In this document: piece by piece, positions 20,425-28,642 of the stretch
Position numbering within the stretch: position 1 is the stretch's first letter
Layout: each line of letters starts with the position of its first letter
Program-made: the position numbers and the translations under genes
Assembly: GCA_963730535.1 (NCBI GenBank)
Contig: CAVSRU010000005.1
Coordinates: 62,001 to 126,000, forward strand
Length of the DNA: 64,000 bases
DNA from: DASSUW01 sp963730535
GTDB taxonomy: Bacteria; Actinomycetota; Thermoleophilia; Solirubrobacterales; Solirubrobacteraceae
Direction of reading: 5' to 3'
Notes under the pieces: generated by a model
What the model was told of the DNA's origin: nothing
The model's database searches: none
Seen by the model: only the letters and a program-made list of their open reading frames with translations

Positions 20425-21632
20425 TCACCCCTTCCTCGCGCGAGCGCACCGCTCTGTGACCACGACTCGAGCGTCTCCGCCGCACGCTCGCCCGCGTCGT
20501 TGGCGGCGATCCAGCGCGCGGCGGCGCCCGCCCGCTCCCGGAGGCCGGGACGCGCCAGCGCCCGCCGGACCGCATGGCGAACGCCGCGCGGCGTCGCGTA
20601 CCGGCGCGGGAGCCGGACGCCGAGCCCTGCCCAGTCCACGCGGGCCGCGTTCTCCGCCATGTCGCCGCCCGCGGGCGAGACCACGACTGGGCAGCCGCAG
20701 GCGAGCGCGCGCATCAGCGTGCCGTGTCCACCGTGCGTGACCACCAGGTCGCAGGCCGGCATCGTCCGCGAGTAGGAGAGCCACGGCACCAGCACCGCGT
20801 TGGCGGGCGCGCGCAGCGGGGGCGCCGCGGGCTCGCGACCGTTCCAGGTCGCGATCACCCGGACCGGCTCGTCCGCGAGTCCCTCCAGCGCCGCCCGCAG
20901 CAGCACGTGCTCGGGGTCCTGCGCCGTCGAGGGCGCGACGAGCACCACCGGGCCGTCGCCGGGCGGCGGCGTGACGGGCTCGGACGGCGGCTCCCACAGC
21001 AGCGGCCCCACGATCCGCAGCCACGGCGGCCAGTCGCGCGGGTACTCGAGCTGCGGGAGCGTGGCCACCAGCGTGAGCGAGCGCGACACGCCGGTGTGGA
21101 CCCACGGCAGCGGCCCCAGCCCGAGCCGCGCGCGGCAGTCGTTGTACTCGCGCCGCCCCTGCTCGAGGCCGCGGGCCACGAGCCGGTCGGTCGATCGCCA
21201 CAGCGCCCGTCCGGCCGCCGTGCGGGGCTGCCGGGCGCCGATCGAGTACGGCGGGAAGCCGGCCGGCAGGTGCGGATGGACGTGGGGGACGAGCGTGGCC
21301 ACCGGGACGCCCTCGAGCTCGGCGGCCAGCGCGGGAGCGGGGGTGAGGATGTCCGAGACCGCGACGTCGGGCGCCGCCGAGCGCACCTGCGGTTGGGTCT
21401 CGCGCGCCGCGCGCACCGCGGCCTCGTACGGCTTCAGCGGCCGCTCGCGGGTGGGGAACACCTGGTACTCGGGCGCGGCGGCGAACGTCATCCCCGCCGC
21501 GGTGACGGGCTGCTCCCAGCGCCGCCACGTCTGGAGCGTCACCTCGTGCCCGCGCGCGGCCAGCGCCTCGCCGAGGGCCAGCATCGGGAACGCGTGTCCG
21601 GGGTCCCCGAAGGCGCCGAGGAAGAGCCTCAA
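20421..21632 (-). CDS. MGT/UGT-like glycosyltransferase
   Basis: A 403-residue GT-B glycosyltransferase of the GT1 type: N-terminal FGDPGHAFPMLALGEALAARG and the C-terminal nucleotide-sugar motif CDLVVTHGGHGTLMRALACG, then PAGGDMAENAARV. It probably glycosylates a lipid or secondary metabolite. The start is uncertain: TTG 21632 places RLFLGAFGDPGHA at the N-terminus as the family requires, and no ATG or GTG is available nearby. A strong hairpin (21633-21686) directly precedes it. Its 3' end overlaps the ParB-like gene. Confidence 0.85.
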   Translation of the reverse strand: MRLFLGAFGDPGHAFPMLALGEALAARGHEVTLQTWRRWEQPVTAAGMTFAAAPEYQVFPTRERPLKPYEAAVRAARETQPQVRSAAPDVAVSDILTPAPALAAELEGVPVATLVPHVHPHLPAGFPPYSIGARQPRTAAGRALWRSTDRLVARGLEQGRREYNDCRARLGLGPLPWVHTGVSRSLTLVATLPQLEYPRDWPPWLRIVGPLLWEPPSEPVTPPPGDGPVVLVAPSTAQDPEHVLLRAALEGLADEPVRVIATWNGREPAAPPLRAPANAVLVPWLSYSRTMPACDLVVTHGGHGTLMRALACGCPVVVSPAGGDMAENAARVDWAGLGVRLPRRYATPRGVRHAVRRALARPGLRERAGAAARWIAANDAGERAAETLESWSQSGALARGRGE

Positions 21633-21686
21633 GGGTCTGTCCAGGACGATGCTGCCCTGCGCGTGGCGGGGTTCCTGGACAGGCCC
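21633..21686 (-). promoter_or_regulatory. Inverted repeat between LLM oxidoreductase stop and glycosyltransferase start
   Basis: GGGTCTGTCCAGGA (21633-21646) and TCCTGGACAGGCCC (21673-21686) form a 14-bp stem with one T-G pair and a 26-nt loop. On the mRNA strand it runs from the stop codon of the upstream gene to the base before the probable TTG of the glycosyltransferase. It could be a terminator or a hairpin limiting translation of the downstream gene. No U-tract follows. Confidence 0.5.
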
Positions 21687-22726
21687 TAAGCCGCCAGCTC
21701 GGCGACCTGCCGGAGCTGCTGGAGACGGTCCTCGAACGTCCACGCCATCGGGGCGACCATCAGGGTCCCGACGCCGGCGTCGCGGTACACGGCGAGCCGC
21801 TCGCGCACGCGATCGGGCGGGCCGCAGAGCGAGACGGTGTCGATCAGCTCCTCGGGCAGCGCGGCCGCCGCCTCGTCGCGCTTGCCCTCGAGGTAGAGGT
21901 CCTGCACGCGCTGGGCGGCGTCCTCGAACCCGTAGCGGCGCACGAGCGCGTTGTAGAAGTTCTTCTCCCGCGACCCCATGCCGCCCACGTACAGCGCGAC
22001 GTACGGCCGCATCGCGTCCCGCGCGCCGGCGGCGTCGCCCGACACCATCACGTTCACGGTCGGGGCGATCTCGAAGTCGTCGAACCCCTTGCCGTTCTCC
22101 GCCCGGGCGAAGCCCTCCTCCAGCAGCGGGCGGAACTCGGCGACGTGCTCGGGGGAGAACAGGGTGGGGATCCAGCCGTCGGCGATCTCGGCGGCCAGCG
22201 TCGTGTTCTTCGGTCCGATCGCGGCCAGGAAGACCGGGATGCGCTCCTGTACGGGCGCGATCGTGAGCTTGAGCGCCCGGCCCGGGCCGTCGGGCAGCGG
22301 CAGCTCGAGCGTCTCGCCGCGGTACTCGAGGCGCTGCCGGGAGAGCGCGATCCGCACCACCTCGACGTACTCCCGCGTGCGCTGGAGCTGGCGGCCGAAG
22401 CGCTGGCCGTGCCACCCCTCGGCCACCTGCGGGCCGGAGGACCCGATCCCGAGGATCATCCGCCCGCCCGAGAGCTGGTCGATGGTCGCGGCCGTCATCG
22501 CGGTCATCGCCGCCGAGCGCCCGGGCATCTGGAAGATCGCCGAGCCGAGCCGGATCTTCGTCGTGGCCTGCGCGAGCCAGCCGAGGATCGTCGCCGCGTC
22601 CGACCCGTAGGCCTCCGCGCTCCACACCGAGTCGTACCCGAGCCGCTCCGCCTCCTGGACCAGCGCCAGCTGGTCCTCCGCCGTCAGGCCGAGCCCCCAG
22701 TATCCGATGTGCAGGCCGAGCTTCAC
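21686..22726 (-). CDS. LLM-class F420-dependent oxidoreductase
   Basis: A 346-residue TIM-barrel oxidoreductase of the luciferase-like monooxygenase class, actinobacterial F420 subgroup: MKLGLHIGYWGLGL, LGYDSVWSAEAYGSDA, LGSAIFQMPGRSAAMTAM, LGIGSSGPQVAEGWHG and the C-terminal SLCGPPDRVRERLAVYRDAG. It probably reduces or oxidises an unknown small molecule with coenzyme F420. The GTG start lies ten bases after TAGCGT on its strand, a possible -10 box. The gene is followed by the glycosyltransferase gene. Confidence 0.88.
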   Translation of the reverse strand: MKLGLHIGYWGLGLTAEDQLALVQEAERLGYDSVWSAEAYGSDAATILGWLAQATTKIRLGSAIFQMPGRSAAMTAMTAATIDQLSGGRMILGIGSSGPQVAEGWHGQRFGRQLQRTREYVEVVRIALSRQRLEYRGETLELPLPDGPGRALKLTIAPVQERIPVFLAAIGPKNTTLAAEIADGWIPTLFSPEHVAEFRPLLEEGFARAENGKGFDDFEIAPTVNVMVSGDAAGARDAMRPYVALYVGGMGSREKNFYNALVRRYGFEDAAQRVQDLYLEGKRDEAAAALPEELIDTVSLCGPPDRVRERLAVYRDAGVGTLMVAPMAWTFEDRLQQLRQVAELAA

Positions 22727-22742
22727 GGGCCGCGCGACGCTA

Positions 22743-23117
22743 TCAGCCGGTCGCGCCGATCCGATCCACTAGGCGGAGCAGGTGCAGCGGCGAGAAGGGC
22801 TTGGTGAGGAAGAGGTCGGCGCCGGCCGCCATCGCGCCGCTCTCGGCCTGCGGGCCGGACGCGCCGGTGAGCATGACGATGGTGGCGCCGGCCGTCGCGG
22901 GGTCCGAGCGCAGCCGCCGGCATGCCTCGATCCCGTTCAGCCGCGGCATCTCGACGTCGAGGAAGACGATCTCGGGGCGGGAGTCGACGGCCTGCTCGAC
23001 CGCGTCGGCGCCGTTGCTGGCCTCCTCCAGGCGGTAGCCGGACACGTCCTCGAGCGTGGTGGCGATCAGGCGGCGGATCGCGGCGTCGTCGTCGACGATG
23101 AGGATCGTCCGGTTCAT
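22743..23117 (-). CDS. Single-domain response regulator
   Basis: A 124-residue receiver domain without output domain: ILIVDDDAAIRR (acidic pocket), FLDVEMPRLNG (phospho-acceptor Asp), VMLTGAS (Thr/Ser switch) and FLTKPFSPLHLL (Lys). Its start overlaps the stop of the HD-GYP gene (ATGA), so the two are cotranscribed. It probably relays phosphorylation to the HD-GYP protein or another partner. No histidine kinase is adjacent. Confidence 0.92.
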   Translation of the reverse strand: MNRTILIVDDDAAIRRLIATTLEDVSGYRLEEASNGADAVEQAVDSRPEIVFLDVEMPRLNGIEACRRLRSDPATAGATIVMLTGASGPQAESGAMAAGADLFLTKPFSPLHLLRLVDRIGATG

Positions 23118-23839
23118 GCCACCGCGTCCCGGATCTTGGCCAGCGACGAGTCGGAGATCGTGTCGAAGGCGGCGATGACCTCGGGGTCGAACTGCGAGCC
23201 GGAGTGGGCGCGGATCTCCTCCCGCGCGCGGGAGAAGCGGGTGGCGCGGCGGTAGGGGCGGTCGCTGGTCAGCGCGTCGAGCGCGTCGGCGACCGCGAAC
23301 ACGCGGGCCGGGAGCGGGATCGCCTCGCCGGCCAGGCGATCGGGGTAGCCGTCGCCGTCCCAGCGCTCGTGGTGGTGGCGCACGACGAGCTTGCCCTCGC
23401 CGAGGAAGTCCACGCCGCTCAGGATCTCCGAGCCGACGACGGGGTGCTGGGCGACAAGCGAGAACTCCTCCTCGCTGAGCTTCTCGGGCTTGAAGAGGAT
23501 CGCGTCTGGCACCGCGAGCTTGCCGACGTCGTGGAGCAGGAAGCCGAACTCCAGACCCGGCGCGCCGACCGTGTCGAGCCCGACGGCCTCGGCGAGCGCG
23601 ATCCCGTAGGCCGTGACGCGCTCGGCGTGCTTGCCGGTGTAGGCGTCGCGGGCCTCGACCGCGTTCGAGAGCGCCTGCACGGTGGCCTTGTAGGAGCGGC
23701 GGAGCTCGAGCGCACGGCTGCGCTCCTGCTTGAACACCTCGCGCAGGTCGGCGGCGTACCGCTCGAGCTGCTGCTGGCGCGCGTGAGCCTCCCGCTCCGT
23801 GCGGTCGAGCCGAGCCTGCAGCAGGGTGTCTTCATCCAT
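23114..23839 (-). CDS. HD-GYP domain cyclic-di-GMP phosphodiesterase
   Basis: The HD-GYP class hydrolyses cyclic-di-GMP. The 241-residue protein has an N-terminal charged coiled coil (LLQARLDRTEREAHARQQQL), then the HD domain LLHDVGKLAVPDAIL and the diagnostic HHHERWDGDGYPDRL. Metal ligands and the GYP motif are intact. There is no receiver domain in the chain; a separate receiver gene overlaps downstream (ATGA), suggesting a split two-component output. ATG 23839 was chosen; GTG 23887 would add 16 residues. Confidence 0.9.
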   Translation of the reverse strand: MDEDTLLQARLDRTEREAHARQQQLERYAADLREVFKQERSRALELRRSYKATVQALSNAVEARDAYTGKHAERVTAYGIALAEAVGLDTVGAPGLEFGFLLHDVGKLAVPDAILFKPEKLSEEEFSLVAQHPVVGSEILSGVDFLGEGKLVVRHHHERWDGDGYPDRLAGEAIPLPARVFAVADALDALTSDRPYRRATRFSRAREEIRAHSGSQFDPEVIAAFDTISDSSLAKIRDAVA

Positions 23840-23920
23840 GTCGGTTACACGCACTGCCACCGTGATGTCCACGGTACCGACAGCCACAACGCTCAGGCGC
23901 CAGTGGACTTGCGCAAACTT

Positions 23921-24643
23921 TTACAGGATTTGACCGGGTCGCTCGAACGCGATCTCCGGGACGATGCAATTGGGGGAGAGGCGCAGCAGGAAGCGCACCG
24001 ATTGCGCGACGTCCTCGGTGGTGATCATCTCGTCCGGAGTGATCTGCTCCTTGATGAAGTCGCTCATCGGCGTGTCGACGAAGCCCGGGCACAGCGCGAC
24101 CGACTTGACCCCCTCGCCGGCCAGCTCGCGGTTCATGGCCTGCGTGTAGCCGATCACCGCGGCCTTGGTCGCCGAGTAGACCGACAGCCACGGCTGGCCG
24201 GCCTTGCCCGCGTTGGAGGAGAGGTTCACGACGAGCGCGTTGCGGTGCTCGGCCCCGGCCGCCTTCAGCAGGTCGGCGCACTCGCGGTAGAAGAGGACGA
24301 TCGCCCGCAGGTTGAGGTCCATCTGCATGTCCACGCGCTTCGTCTGGTGTCCGTCGGCGGGCGCGCCGAAGCCGACGCCGGCGCTGTTGACGAGCACGTC
24401 GAGGCGCCCGAAGCGGTCGCGGTGGGAGGCGACGACGCGCCGGATCTCGTCCTCTTCGGTCAGGTCGGCGGCGACCTCCTCGACGTCGTGGCCGGCGGCG
24501 CGCAGCTCCTCGGCTGCCGCGGCGAGCTTCTCGGGCCGGCGGGCGGCGACGGTGAGGCCGTGGCCCTCCTCGCCCAGCGCACGGGCGATGGCGAGGCCGA
24601 TGCCGCTGGAGGCTCCGGTCACGAGCGCGGCGCGGTCTGGCAT
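23921..24643 (-). CDS. Short-chain dehydrogenase/reductase
   Basis: A 240-residue classical SDR: cofactor loop LVTGASSGIGLAIARAL, the AARR segment after beta-2 suggesting NADP preference, NSAGVGFG, catalytic Ser (VVNLSSNAG) and YSATKAA (Tyr and Lys). Substrate unknown. ATG 24643 gives the canonical N-terminus MPDRAALVTGAS; AAAGGA lies about ten bases upstream. It is divergent from the protease gene at 24689 with 45 bp between starts. Confidence 0.92.
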   Translation of the reverse strand: MPDRAALVTGASSGIGLAIARALGEEGHGLTVAARRPEKLAAAAEELRAAGHDVEEVAADLTEEDEIRRVVASHRDRFGRLDVLVNSAGVGFGAPADGHQTKRVDMQMDLNLRAIVLFYRECADLLKAAGAEHRNALVVNLSSNAGKAGQPWLSVYSATKAAVIGYTQAMNRELAGEGVKSVALCPGFVDTPMSDFIKEQITPDEMITTEDVAQSVRFLLRLSPNCIVPEIAFERPGQIL

Positions 24644-24675
24644 GGAGCTGGCGTCCTTTCGGTGGGGTGACCCGC

Positions 24676-24681
24676 TATCCA
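24676..24681 (+). promoter_or_regulatory. -10 box of the HELTH protein gene
   Basis: TATCCA seven bases before GTG 24689; an overlapping register ATCCAAT is also possible. Fits a leaderless start. Confidence 0.35.
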
Positions 24682-24688
24682 ATCAGGA

Positions 24689-25843
24689 GTGCGCACCCCG
24701 CTGACGATCATCGCCGCGCTCATCGCGGGGCTGCTGGGCCTGTGGGCGCTGACCGACGGCGAGGACGGCGTGGCCGCCCCCGCCGCCGCGCCGGTCGACG
24801 TGATCGCCCGCCGCGTGGAGGCCCTGCGCTCGCTGCGCTTCACCCGGCTGCCCGAGCCGGTGACGGTCGGGCCCCGGGAGGCGCAGCGGGAGGGGCTCGC
24901 CGATCTCGACCGCAGCTATCCGGTCGCGAAACGCCGGGCCGACGAGGAGATCTACACCCTGCTCGGCCTCCTCGAGCCCGGCGACGACCTGCGCGAGCTC
25001 AGCCGCTCGCTGTTCGGCGAAGGGGTGGCGGGCTACTACGACCCGCGGGAGGGGCGCCTGCGGGTGGTGGAGGGCGCCGGCACCGGGACGCGCGTGCTGG
25101 AGGAGATGGTGCTCGCCCACGAGCTCACCCACGCGCTCGAGGACCAGCGCTTCGGCCTCGCGACCCACCCGGCGGCGACCGACGACCGCGAGCTCGCGCG
25201 CGCCGCCCTCTACGAGGGGAGCGCCACCTCGCTCATGTCCGCGTACGTCCGCGAGCACTTCAGCACCGAGGAGGCGATCGGCGGGCTCCTGGGCTCGGCG
25301 TTCCAGGACACCGGCGACCTGCCGCCGTTCGTGCAGGCGCAACTGCTGTTCGCGTACGTGAGCGGCGAGCGCTTCGTGGCCGACCTGCTCCAGCGCGCCG
25401 GCGGGGACTGGACGCTGGTCGACACCGCGTTCCGCCTGCGGGTGCCAGCCTCGACCGAGCAGGTCCTGCACCCGCCCGCGTACTTCTCGGCCGACGAGCC
25501 GCGCCGGGTGCGCCTGCGGGCGGCAGCCGTGCTGGGCGGCGGCTGGTCGCGCGCCCGCGCCGGCACCTGGGGCGAGCTCCAGACGCGCGAGCTGCTCGGA
25601 TCCACAGACGCCGCGGCGGGGTGGGGCGGCGATCGCTACGAGCTGTGGCGGTCGGGGTCGTCGAGCGTCCTCGTCATGCGCTGGCGGTGGGACACCGGGC
25701 GCGACGAGGCCGAGTTCGCCAAGGCGCTGCGCGATTGGGCGGCGCGGCGCCCGGGGACGGCGGTCGTGCGGCGCGGCGGGCTGGTGACGCTCGCCGTCGC
25801 TCCGGATGTCGATCTGTCCAGGCGCGTGGCCTCGGGCGCCTGA
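24689..25843 (+). CDS. Secreted HEXXH metalloprotease-like protein
   Basis: 384 residues with an N-terminal hydrophobic signal or anchor (LTIIAALIAGLLGLWAL). Zinc motif VLAHELTHALEDQRFG with downstream acidic residues (ALYEGSATSLM) fitting a gluzincin-type third ligand. The rest resembles uncharacterised actinobacterial 'zinc-dependent peptidase' proteins. It shares only the HELTH motif with the lipoprotein at 6733. The substrate is unknown. It is followed 18 nt later by a PilZ gene. Confidence 0.75.
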   Translation: MRTPLTIIAALIAGLLGLWALTDGEDGVAAPAAAPVDVIARRVEALRSLRFTRLPEPVTVGPREAQREGLADLDRSYPVAKRRADEEIYTLLGLLEPGDDLRELSRSLFGEGVAGYYDPREGRLRVVEGAGTGTRVLEEMVLAHELTHALEDQRFGLATHPAATDDRELARAALYEGSATSLMSAYVREHFSTEEAIGGLLGSAFQDTGDLPPFVQAQLLFAYVSGERFVADLLQRAGGDWTLVDTAFRLRVPASTEQVLHPPAYFSADEPRRVRLRAAAVLGGGWSRARAGTWGELQTRELLGSTDAAAGWGGDRYELWRSGSSSVLVMRWRWDTGRDEAEFAKALRDWAARRPGTAVVRRGGLVTLAVAPDVDLSRRVASGA

Positions 25844-25861
25844 CCGGGTACTGAGGGAGTC

Positions 25862-26152
25862 ATGGCCGAGCAGCGCACAGCACCTCGGGCGAGGGTCGAG
25901 CTCCAGTGCACGCTGCGCCGCCGCTCGGGGTCGCCGATCTCCGGCCACACCGTCGACCTCGGGCCCGGCGGGATGTGCGTCTGCACCTCCCGGCCGCTGT
26001 CCACGGACGAGGTGCTCCTGTTCGAGGTCCCGCCCAACATCGCCGGCCGCGGCCGCGTGCTGCGCCAGGCGGGCTACGACTCCTATGCGGTGCGCTTCGA
26101 GGCGCTCGACGAGCCGGCGCTGCAAGAGCTGCGCCGGCTCGTGGCGTCCTAG
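25862..26152 (+). CDS. PilZ-domain protein (cyclic-di-GMP receptor)
   Basis: A 96-residue stand-alone PilZ domain. The N-terminal RAPRARVEL-like segment (RTAPRARVELQC) supplies the Arg-rich switch and VDLGPGGMCV is the D/N-x-S-x-x-G-like motif, with Gly-Pro at the Ser position. The weakened second motif makes cyclic-di-GMP binding likely but unproven. Its stop overlaps the convergent peroxidase gene by 4 bp. Confidence 0.82.
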   Translation: MAEQRTAPRARVELQCTLRRRSGSPISGHTVDLGPGGMCVCTSRPLSTDEVLLFEVPPNIAGRGRVLRQAGYDSYAVRFEALDEPALQELRRLVAS

Positions 26153-27762
26153 ACGTCGAACGGCAGCGTGTCGCCGAGGGGCGCGAGCAGCTTCTTCTTG
26201 CCCTCGAACGCGAACATCAGCAGGTCGGTCATCCGGAACGTGGTGTTGTTCGGGCCGAGGCTCGGCCGCCACGCGGGGTCGCGGACGATCGACGAGTTGC
26301 TGCCCTCCATCGCGCGGTGGAACGTCTCGGCGACGATCCGCGCCCCGACGCCGTTGAGCTTGCCGTTGTTGAGCTCGGCCTCGCGGAGGATGTAGAACCA
26401 CAACGGGGTGTTGGTCAGCAGCCCGTCGCGCTGGCCGGGCGTGAGCCCGTCGAGCTTGGCGCCGTTCTTGCCGTCCCGGATCTGCGCGCGGGTCAGCTTG
26501 GTCAGCGTGACGCCCTTGCTCTTGAGGAACGTCGCCATCTGCTGGCCGGTGGCGAGGCGGACCATCCGCGCGCGGCGCAGGTTGCGGAACGCGAGGTCGT
26601 GTTGGATCGGCGGCGTGCTGCTCCCGACGGTCCCGTCCGGCAGCGTGTGCAGCGTGGGCGCCAGCGTGGTGTCGATGCGCATCGCCTTGTTGACCGAGCC
26701 GGGGGGCTTGAGGTCGTTGCGGTTCTGCTCCTTCTTGAAGTCGTAGAGCCGCCGCCAGTCGGCGATCCAGTTGCTCGGCAGGCGGACGTCGTCGAACATC
26801 GTGCCGCTCAGGCCCGAGAACTCGAACAGGAAGAACAGCGTGCCCTCGCCGCTCGGGAACGCCGCATTCCAGTCGTAGGCGTCGCGCACCATGGCGTGGC
26901 CGAGCCGGAAGCCGGCCACCGAGAACTCGATCGGCATCGTCGGCACCTGAGCGGCCGCCGCCCCGACCTCGAACGCCTTGCGCCCTTGATTGAAGACGTT
27001 GTTGACGACCGCTGGGCTGGCGATCCGCGGCAGGTAGTCGGTCTTGAGCATCCACTGGTAGTGCCGGGTGACGATGTCGCGGGCGGTGGCGAACTTCTGC
27101 GTGTCGGGCATCGCGTTCGGGAGGCTGTCGACCACCCGGTTGTGGAAGCGGATCATCGCCAGATGGGTCTGCGCGACGGCCAGGTTCTCGTCGTTGCGCG
27201 GGTCCGGGATGAGCGCCTTGCGCTTCTTGGCCTTCGAGCCGCTGCCGCCGACCCGCGGCAGGTCGAACCCGGGGTGGGCCTGGAGCGGCGGCGGGCCGAG
27301 CGCCACGGTCTCGCCCATCTTCAGGTGCACGCCGTCGCTGTAGAACTTGGCCGACTCGGGGTCGCCCGGCCCGGCGCCATAGAGCGAGTCGAGGTCGAGG
27401 CTGGGGGACCGGTCCTGGATCAGCTTCGCGAGCGGGACGTTCTTCCCGAGCGCCACGGTGGAGCGGTCGAACGTGAGGTCGTGGTCGGTGAACTGGCCGA
27501 CGTACGTGTAGCCGGCCGGGACGTTCCCGAACCCGCCACGACCGGCGGTCATCGCGCGGGCGATCCTGCGGTGGTTCGGCTCCCCGAGCTGCTTGCCGGT
27601 GCCCTTCGGTCCCATGCGCGAGAACCGGAACGGCGGGACGGCGGCGGGGGTGCCGGCCACCGCGGCGACGGCGGGGACCTCCGATACGTCACGGCCCTCG
27701 CCCGCCACCGAAAGCTCGCCTTCGCCCTCGACCCAATAGCTCTCGAAACCGTGATGAGCCAC
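26149..27762 (-). CDS. Animal-type haem peroxidase
   Basis: A 537-residue member of the peroxidase-cyclooxygenase superfamily. Visible are the distal His in VGQFTDHDLTFD, the catalytic Arg in DPRNDENLAVAQTHLAM, and the proximal His in FRLGHAMVRDAYDW. The calcium-site region TFDRSTV is present. No signal peptide was found, so it is probably cytoplasmic or exported by another route. GTG 27762 was chosen because GGGAGG lies six bases upstream; the open frame extends on through the neighbouring tRNA gene and is not coding there. Substrate unknown. Confidence 0.9.
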   Translation of the reverse strand: MAHHGFESYWVEGEGELSVAGEGRDVSEVPAVAAVAGTPAAVPPFRFSRMGPKGTGKQLGEPNHRRIARAMTAGRGGFGNVPAGYTYVGQFTDHDLTFDRSTVALGKNVPLAKLIQDRSPSLDLDSLYGAGPGDPESAKFYSDGVHLKMGETVALGPPPLQAHPGFDLPRVGGSGSKAKKRKALIPDPRNDENLAVAQTHLAMIRFHNRVVDSLPNAMPDTQKFATARDIVTRHYQWMLKTDYLPRIASPAVVNNVFNQGRKAFEVGAAAAQVPTMPIEFSVAGFRLGHAMVRDAYDWNAAFPSGEGTLFFLFEFSGLSGTMFDDVRLPSNWIADWRRLYDFKKEQNRNDLKPPGSVNKAMRIDTTLAPTLHTLPDGTVGSSTPPIQHDLAFRNLRRARMVRLATGQQMATFLKSKGVTLTKLTRAQIRDGKNGAKLDGLTPGQRDGLLTNTPLWFYILREAELNNGKLNGVGARIVAETFHRAMEGSNSSIVRDPAWRPSLGPNNTTFRMTDLLMFAFEGKKKLLAPLGDTLPFDV

Positions 27763-27857
27763 GCCGCCTCCCTGGTCGCTTTCCGTGGACGACCCTAGTC
27801 TCGGCTCGAACGCAGTGTCAACCGCTCCAGACCAGCTCGGCGTAGATTGCCCCCGGA

Positions 27858-27930
27858 GGGCCGGTAGCTCAGGGGTTAGAGCAGCGGACTCATAATCCGT
27901 CGCGCGGTGGTTCGAATCCACCCCGGCCCA
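27858..27930 (+). tRNA. tRNA with CAT anticodon, probably tRNA-Ile2 (lysidine type)
   Basis: 73 nt. Acceptor GGGCCGG (27858-27864) pairs with CCGGCCC (27923-27929), discriminator A27930. Anticodon loop CTCATAA. The strings GACTCATAATC and C4-G69/C5-G68 in the acceptor stem resemble E. coli tRNA-Ile2 whose C34 is changed to lysidine by TilS; elongator tRNA-Met is the alternative. No CCA is encoded. TAGATT at 27843-27848 is a likely -10 box. The 3' 43 bases are repeated at 28600-28642. Confidence 0.93.
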
Positions 27931-27931
27931 T
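27889..27931 (+). repeat. attachment-like direct repeat, left copy (3' part of tRNA)
   Basis: Bases 27889-27931, covering the anticodon loop to the end of the tRNA, recur at 28600-28642 with two mismatches; the last 35 bases are identical. This is the arrangement left when an integrase recombines within a tRNA gene. The intact tRNA is the left copy. Confidence 0.75.
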
Positions 27932-27991
27932 GGCAAAACGCAGGTGCAGTGACGATCGGGCTGGCCGGGCACCCAGCCGAGCAGTCGGTAT

Positions 27992-28249
27992 CTACGCGGG
28001 GTTCCGGTCGTCGCGGAGCACATCGGGGTCCATGTCGGCCCCGTTCGGCCACACGATCGTCCCGAGCTGATCGTCGACGGTGACCTGGCGGAAGTTCTCC
28101 AGATCGCGGAGCGGCTCGAACACGGGACCCCAGAGCTCGGGCTCGAGGTCGACTACGCGAGTCGACCCGTCGCTGAATCCGAGCCGCAGCAGGTAGCCGT
28201 CAAGCGGCTCCACGGTTTCGATGCGGATGCGAGTTGCCTGGGTGGTCAT
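27992..28249 (-). CDS. DUF2442-family protein
   Basis: An 85-residue protein with the DUF2442 pattern: LLRLGFSDGSTRVVDLEPELW followed by FRQVTVDDQLGTIVWPNGADMDPDVL. DUF2442 proteins are small, often paired with DUF4160 as here, and the pair is suspected to be a toxin-antitoxin-like module (not proven). ATG 28249 overlaps the stop of the DUF4160 gene (ATGA). It lies between two copies of a tRNA fragment. Confidence 0.85.
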   Translation of the reverse strand: MTTQATRIRIETVEPLDGYLLRLGFSDGSTRVVDLEPELWGPVFEPLRDLENFRQVTVDDQLGTIVWPNGADMDPDVLRDDRNPA

Positions 28250-28507
28250 GCCAGTGGGGCGATGGTATCGAGGGGCTCGCGGTCCCGGGCTTTCTGCCAG
28301 TTGGCCGCAAGCTCGTCGCCGTGGAGCTTCGCCCACTCGAGCACGAGACGCAGCGCTCGCGTAGGGAGATAGCCGCTCAGAAGATCAAGGCTGTCGATGA
28401 CGATCGTGGCCTCGTGCTCGCCGTAGATTGCGTGGAAATGCGGCGGCGCGTGGTCGCGGTGAGTACATGGCGATGACGATCCCGTAGAAGGTGCTGATGC
28501 GCGGCAC
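28246..28507 (-). pseudogene. DUF4160-family protein, frame broken
   Basis: The N-terminus PRISTFYGIVIAMY and the rest HRDHAPPHFHAIYGEHEA (then IVIDSLDLLSGYLPTRAL) are both typical of DUF4160 but lie in different frames. One extra base near 28462 separates them. GTG 28507 is the probable start. A 7-bp hairpin (CTCGCCC 28507-28513, GGGCGAG 28520-28526) covers the start region. It precedes DUF2442 with an ATGA overlap. Confidence 0.78.
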
Positions 28508-28599
28508 TCGCCCATCATCGGGCGAGCGGCCGACAGACTCGCATGGTGCGCGTGCGGATGTCCGACCCACGACCAATGACAGGGCGGCGCACTGCAGCC

Positions 28600-28642
28600 C
28601 TCATGAGCCGTCGCGCGGTGGTTCGAATCCACCCCGGCCCAT
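28600..28642 (+). repeat. attachment-like direct repeat, right copy (tRNA fragment)
   Basis: 43 bp matching the 3' part of the CAT-anticodon tRNA (27889-27931) with two mismatches. It cannot form a whole tRNA. It also encodes the last residues (GGFEPPRDGS) of the minus-strand membrane protein gene, so the repeat was joined to that gene's 3' end. Confidence 0.75.

Noticed and set aside
27763..28023. N-terminal extension of the haem peroxidase frame
   Set aside because: It runs antisense through the CAT-anticodon tRNA; GTG 27762 with a Shine-Dalgarno sequence is a better start.
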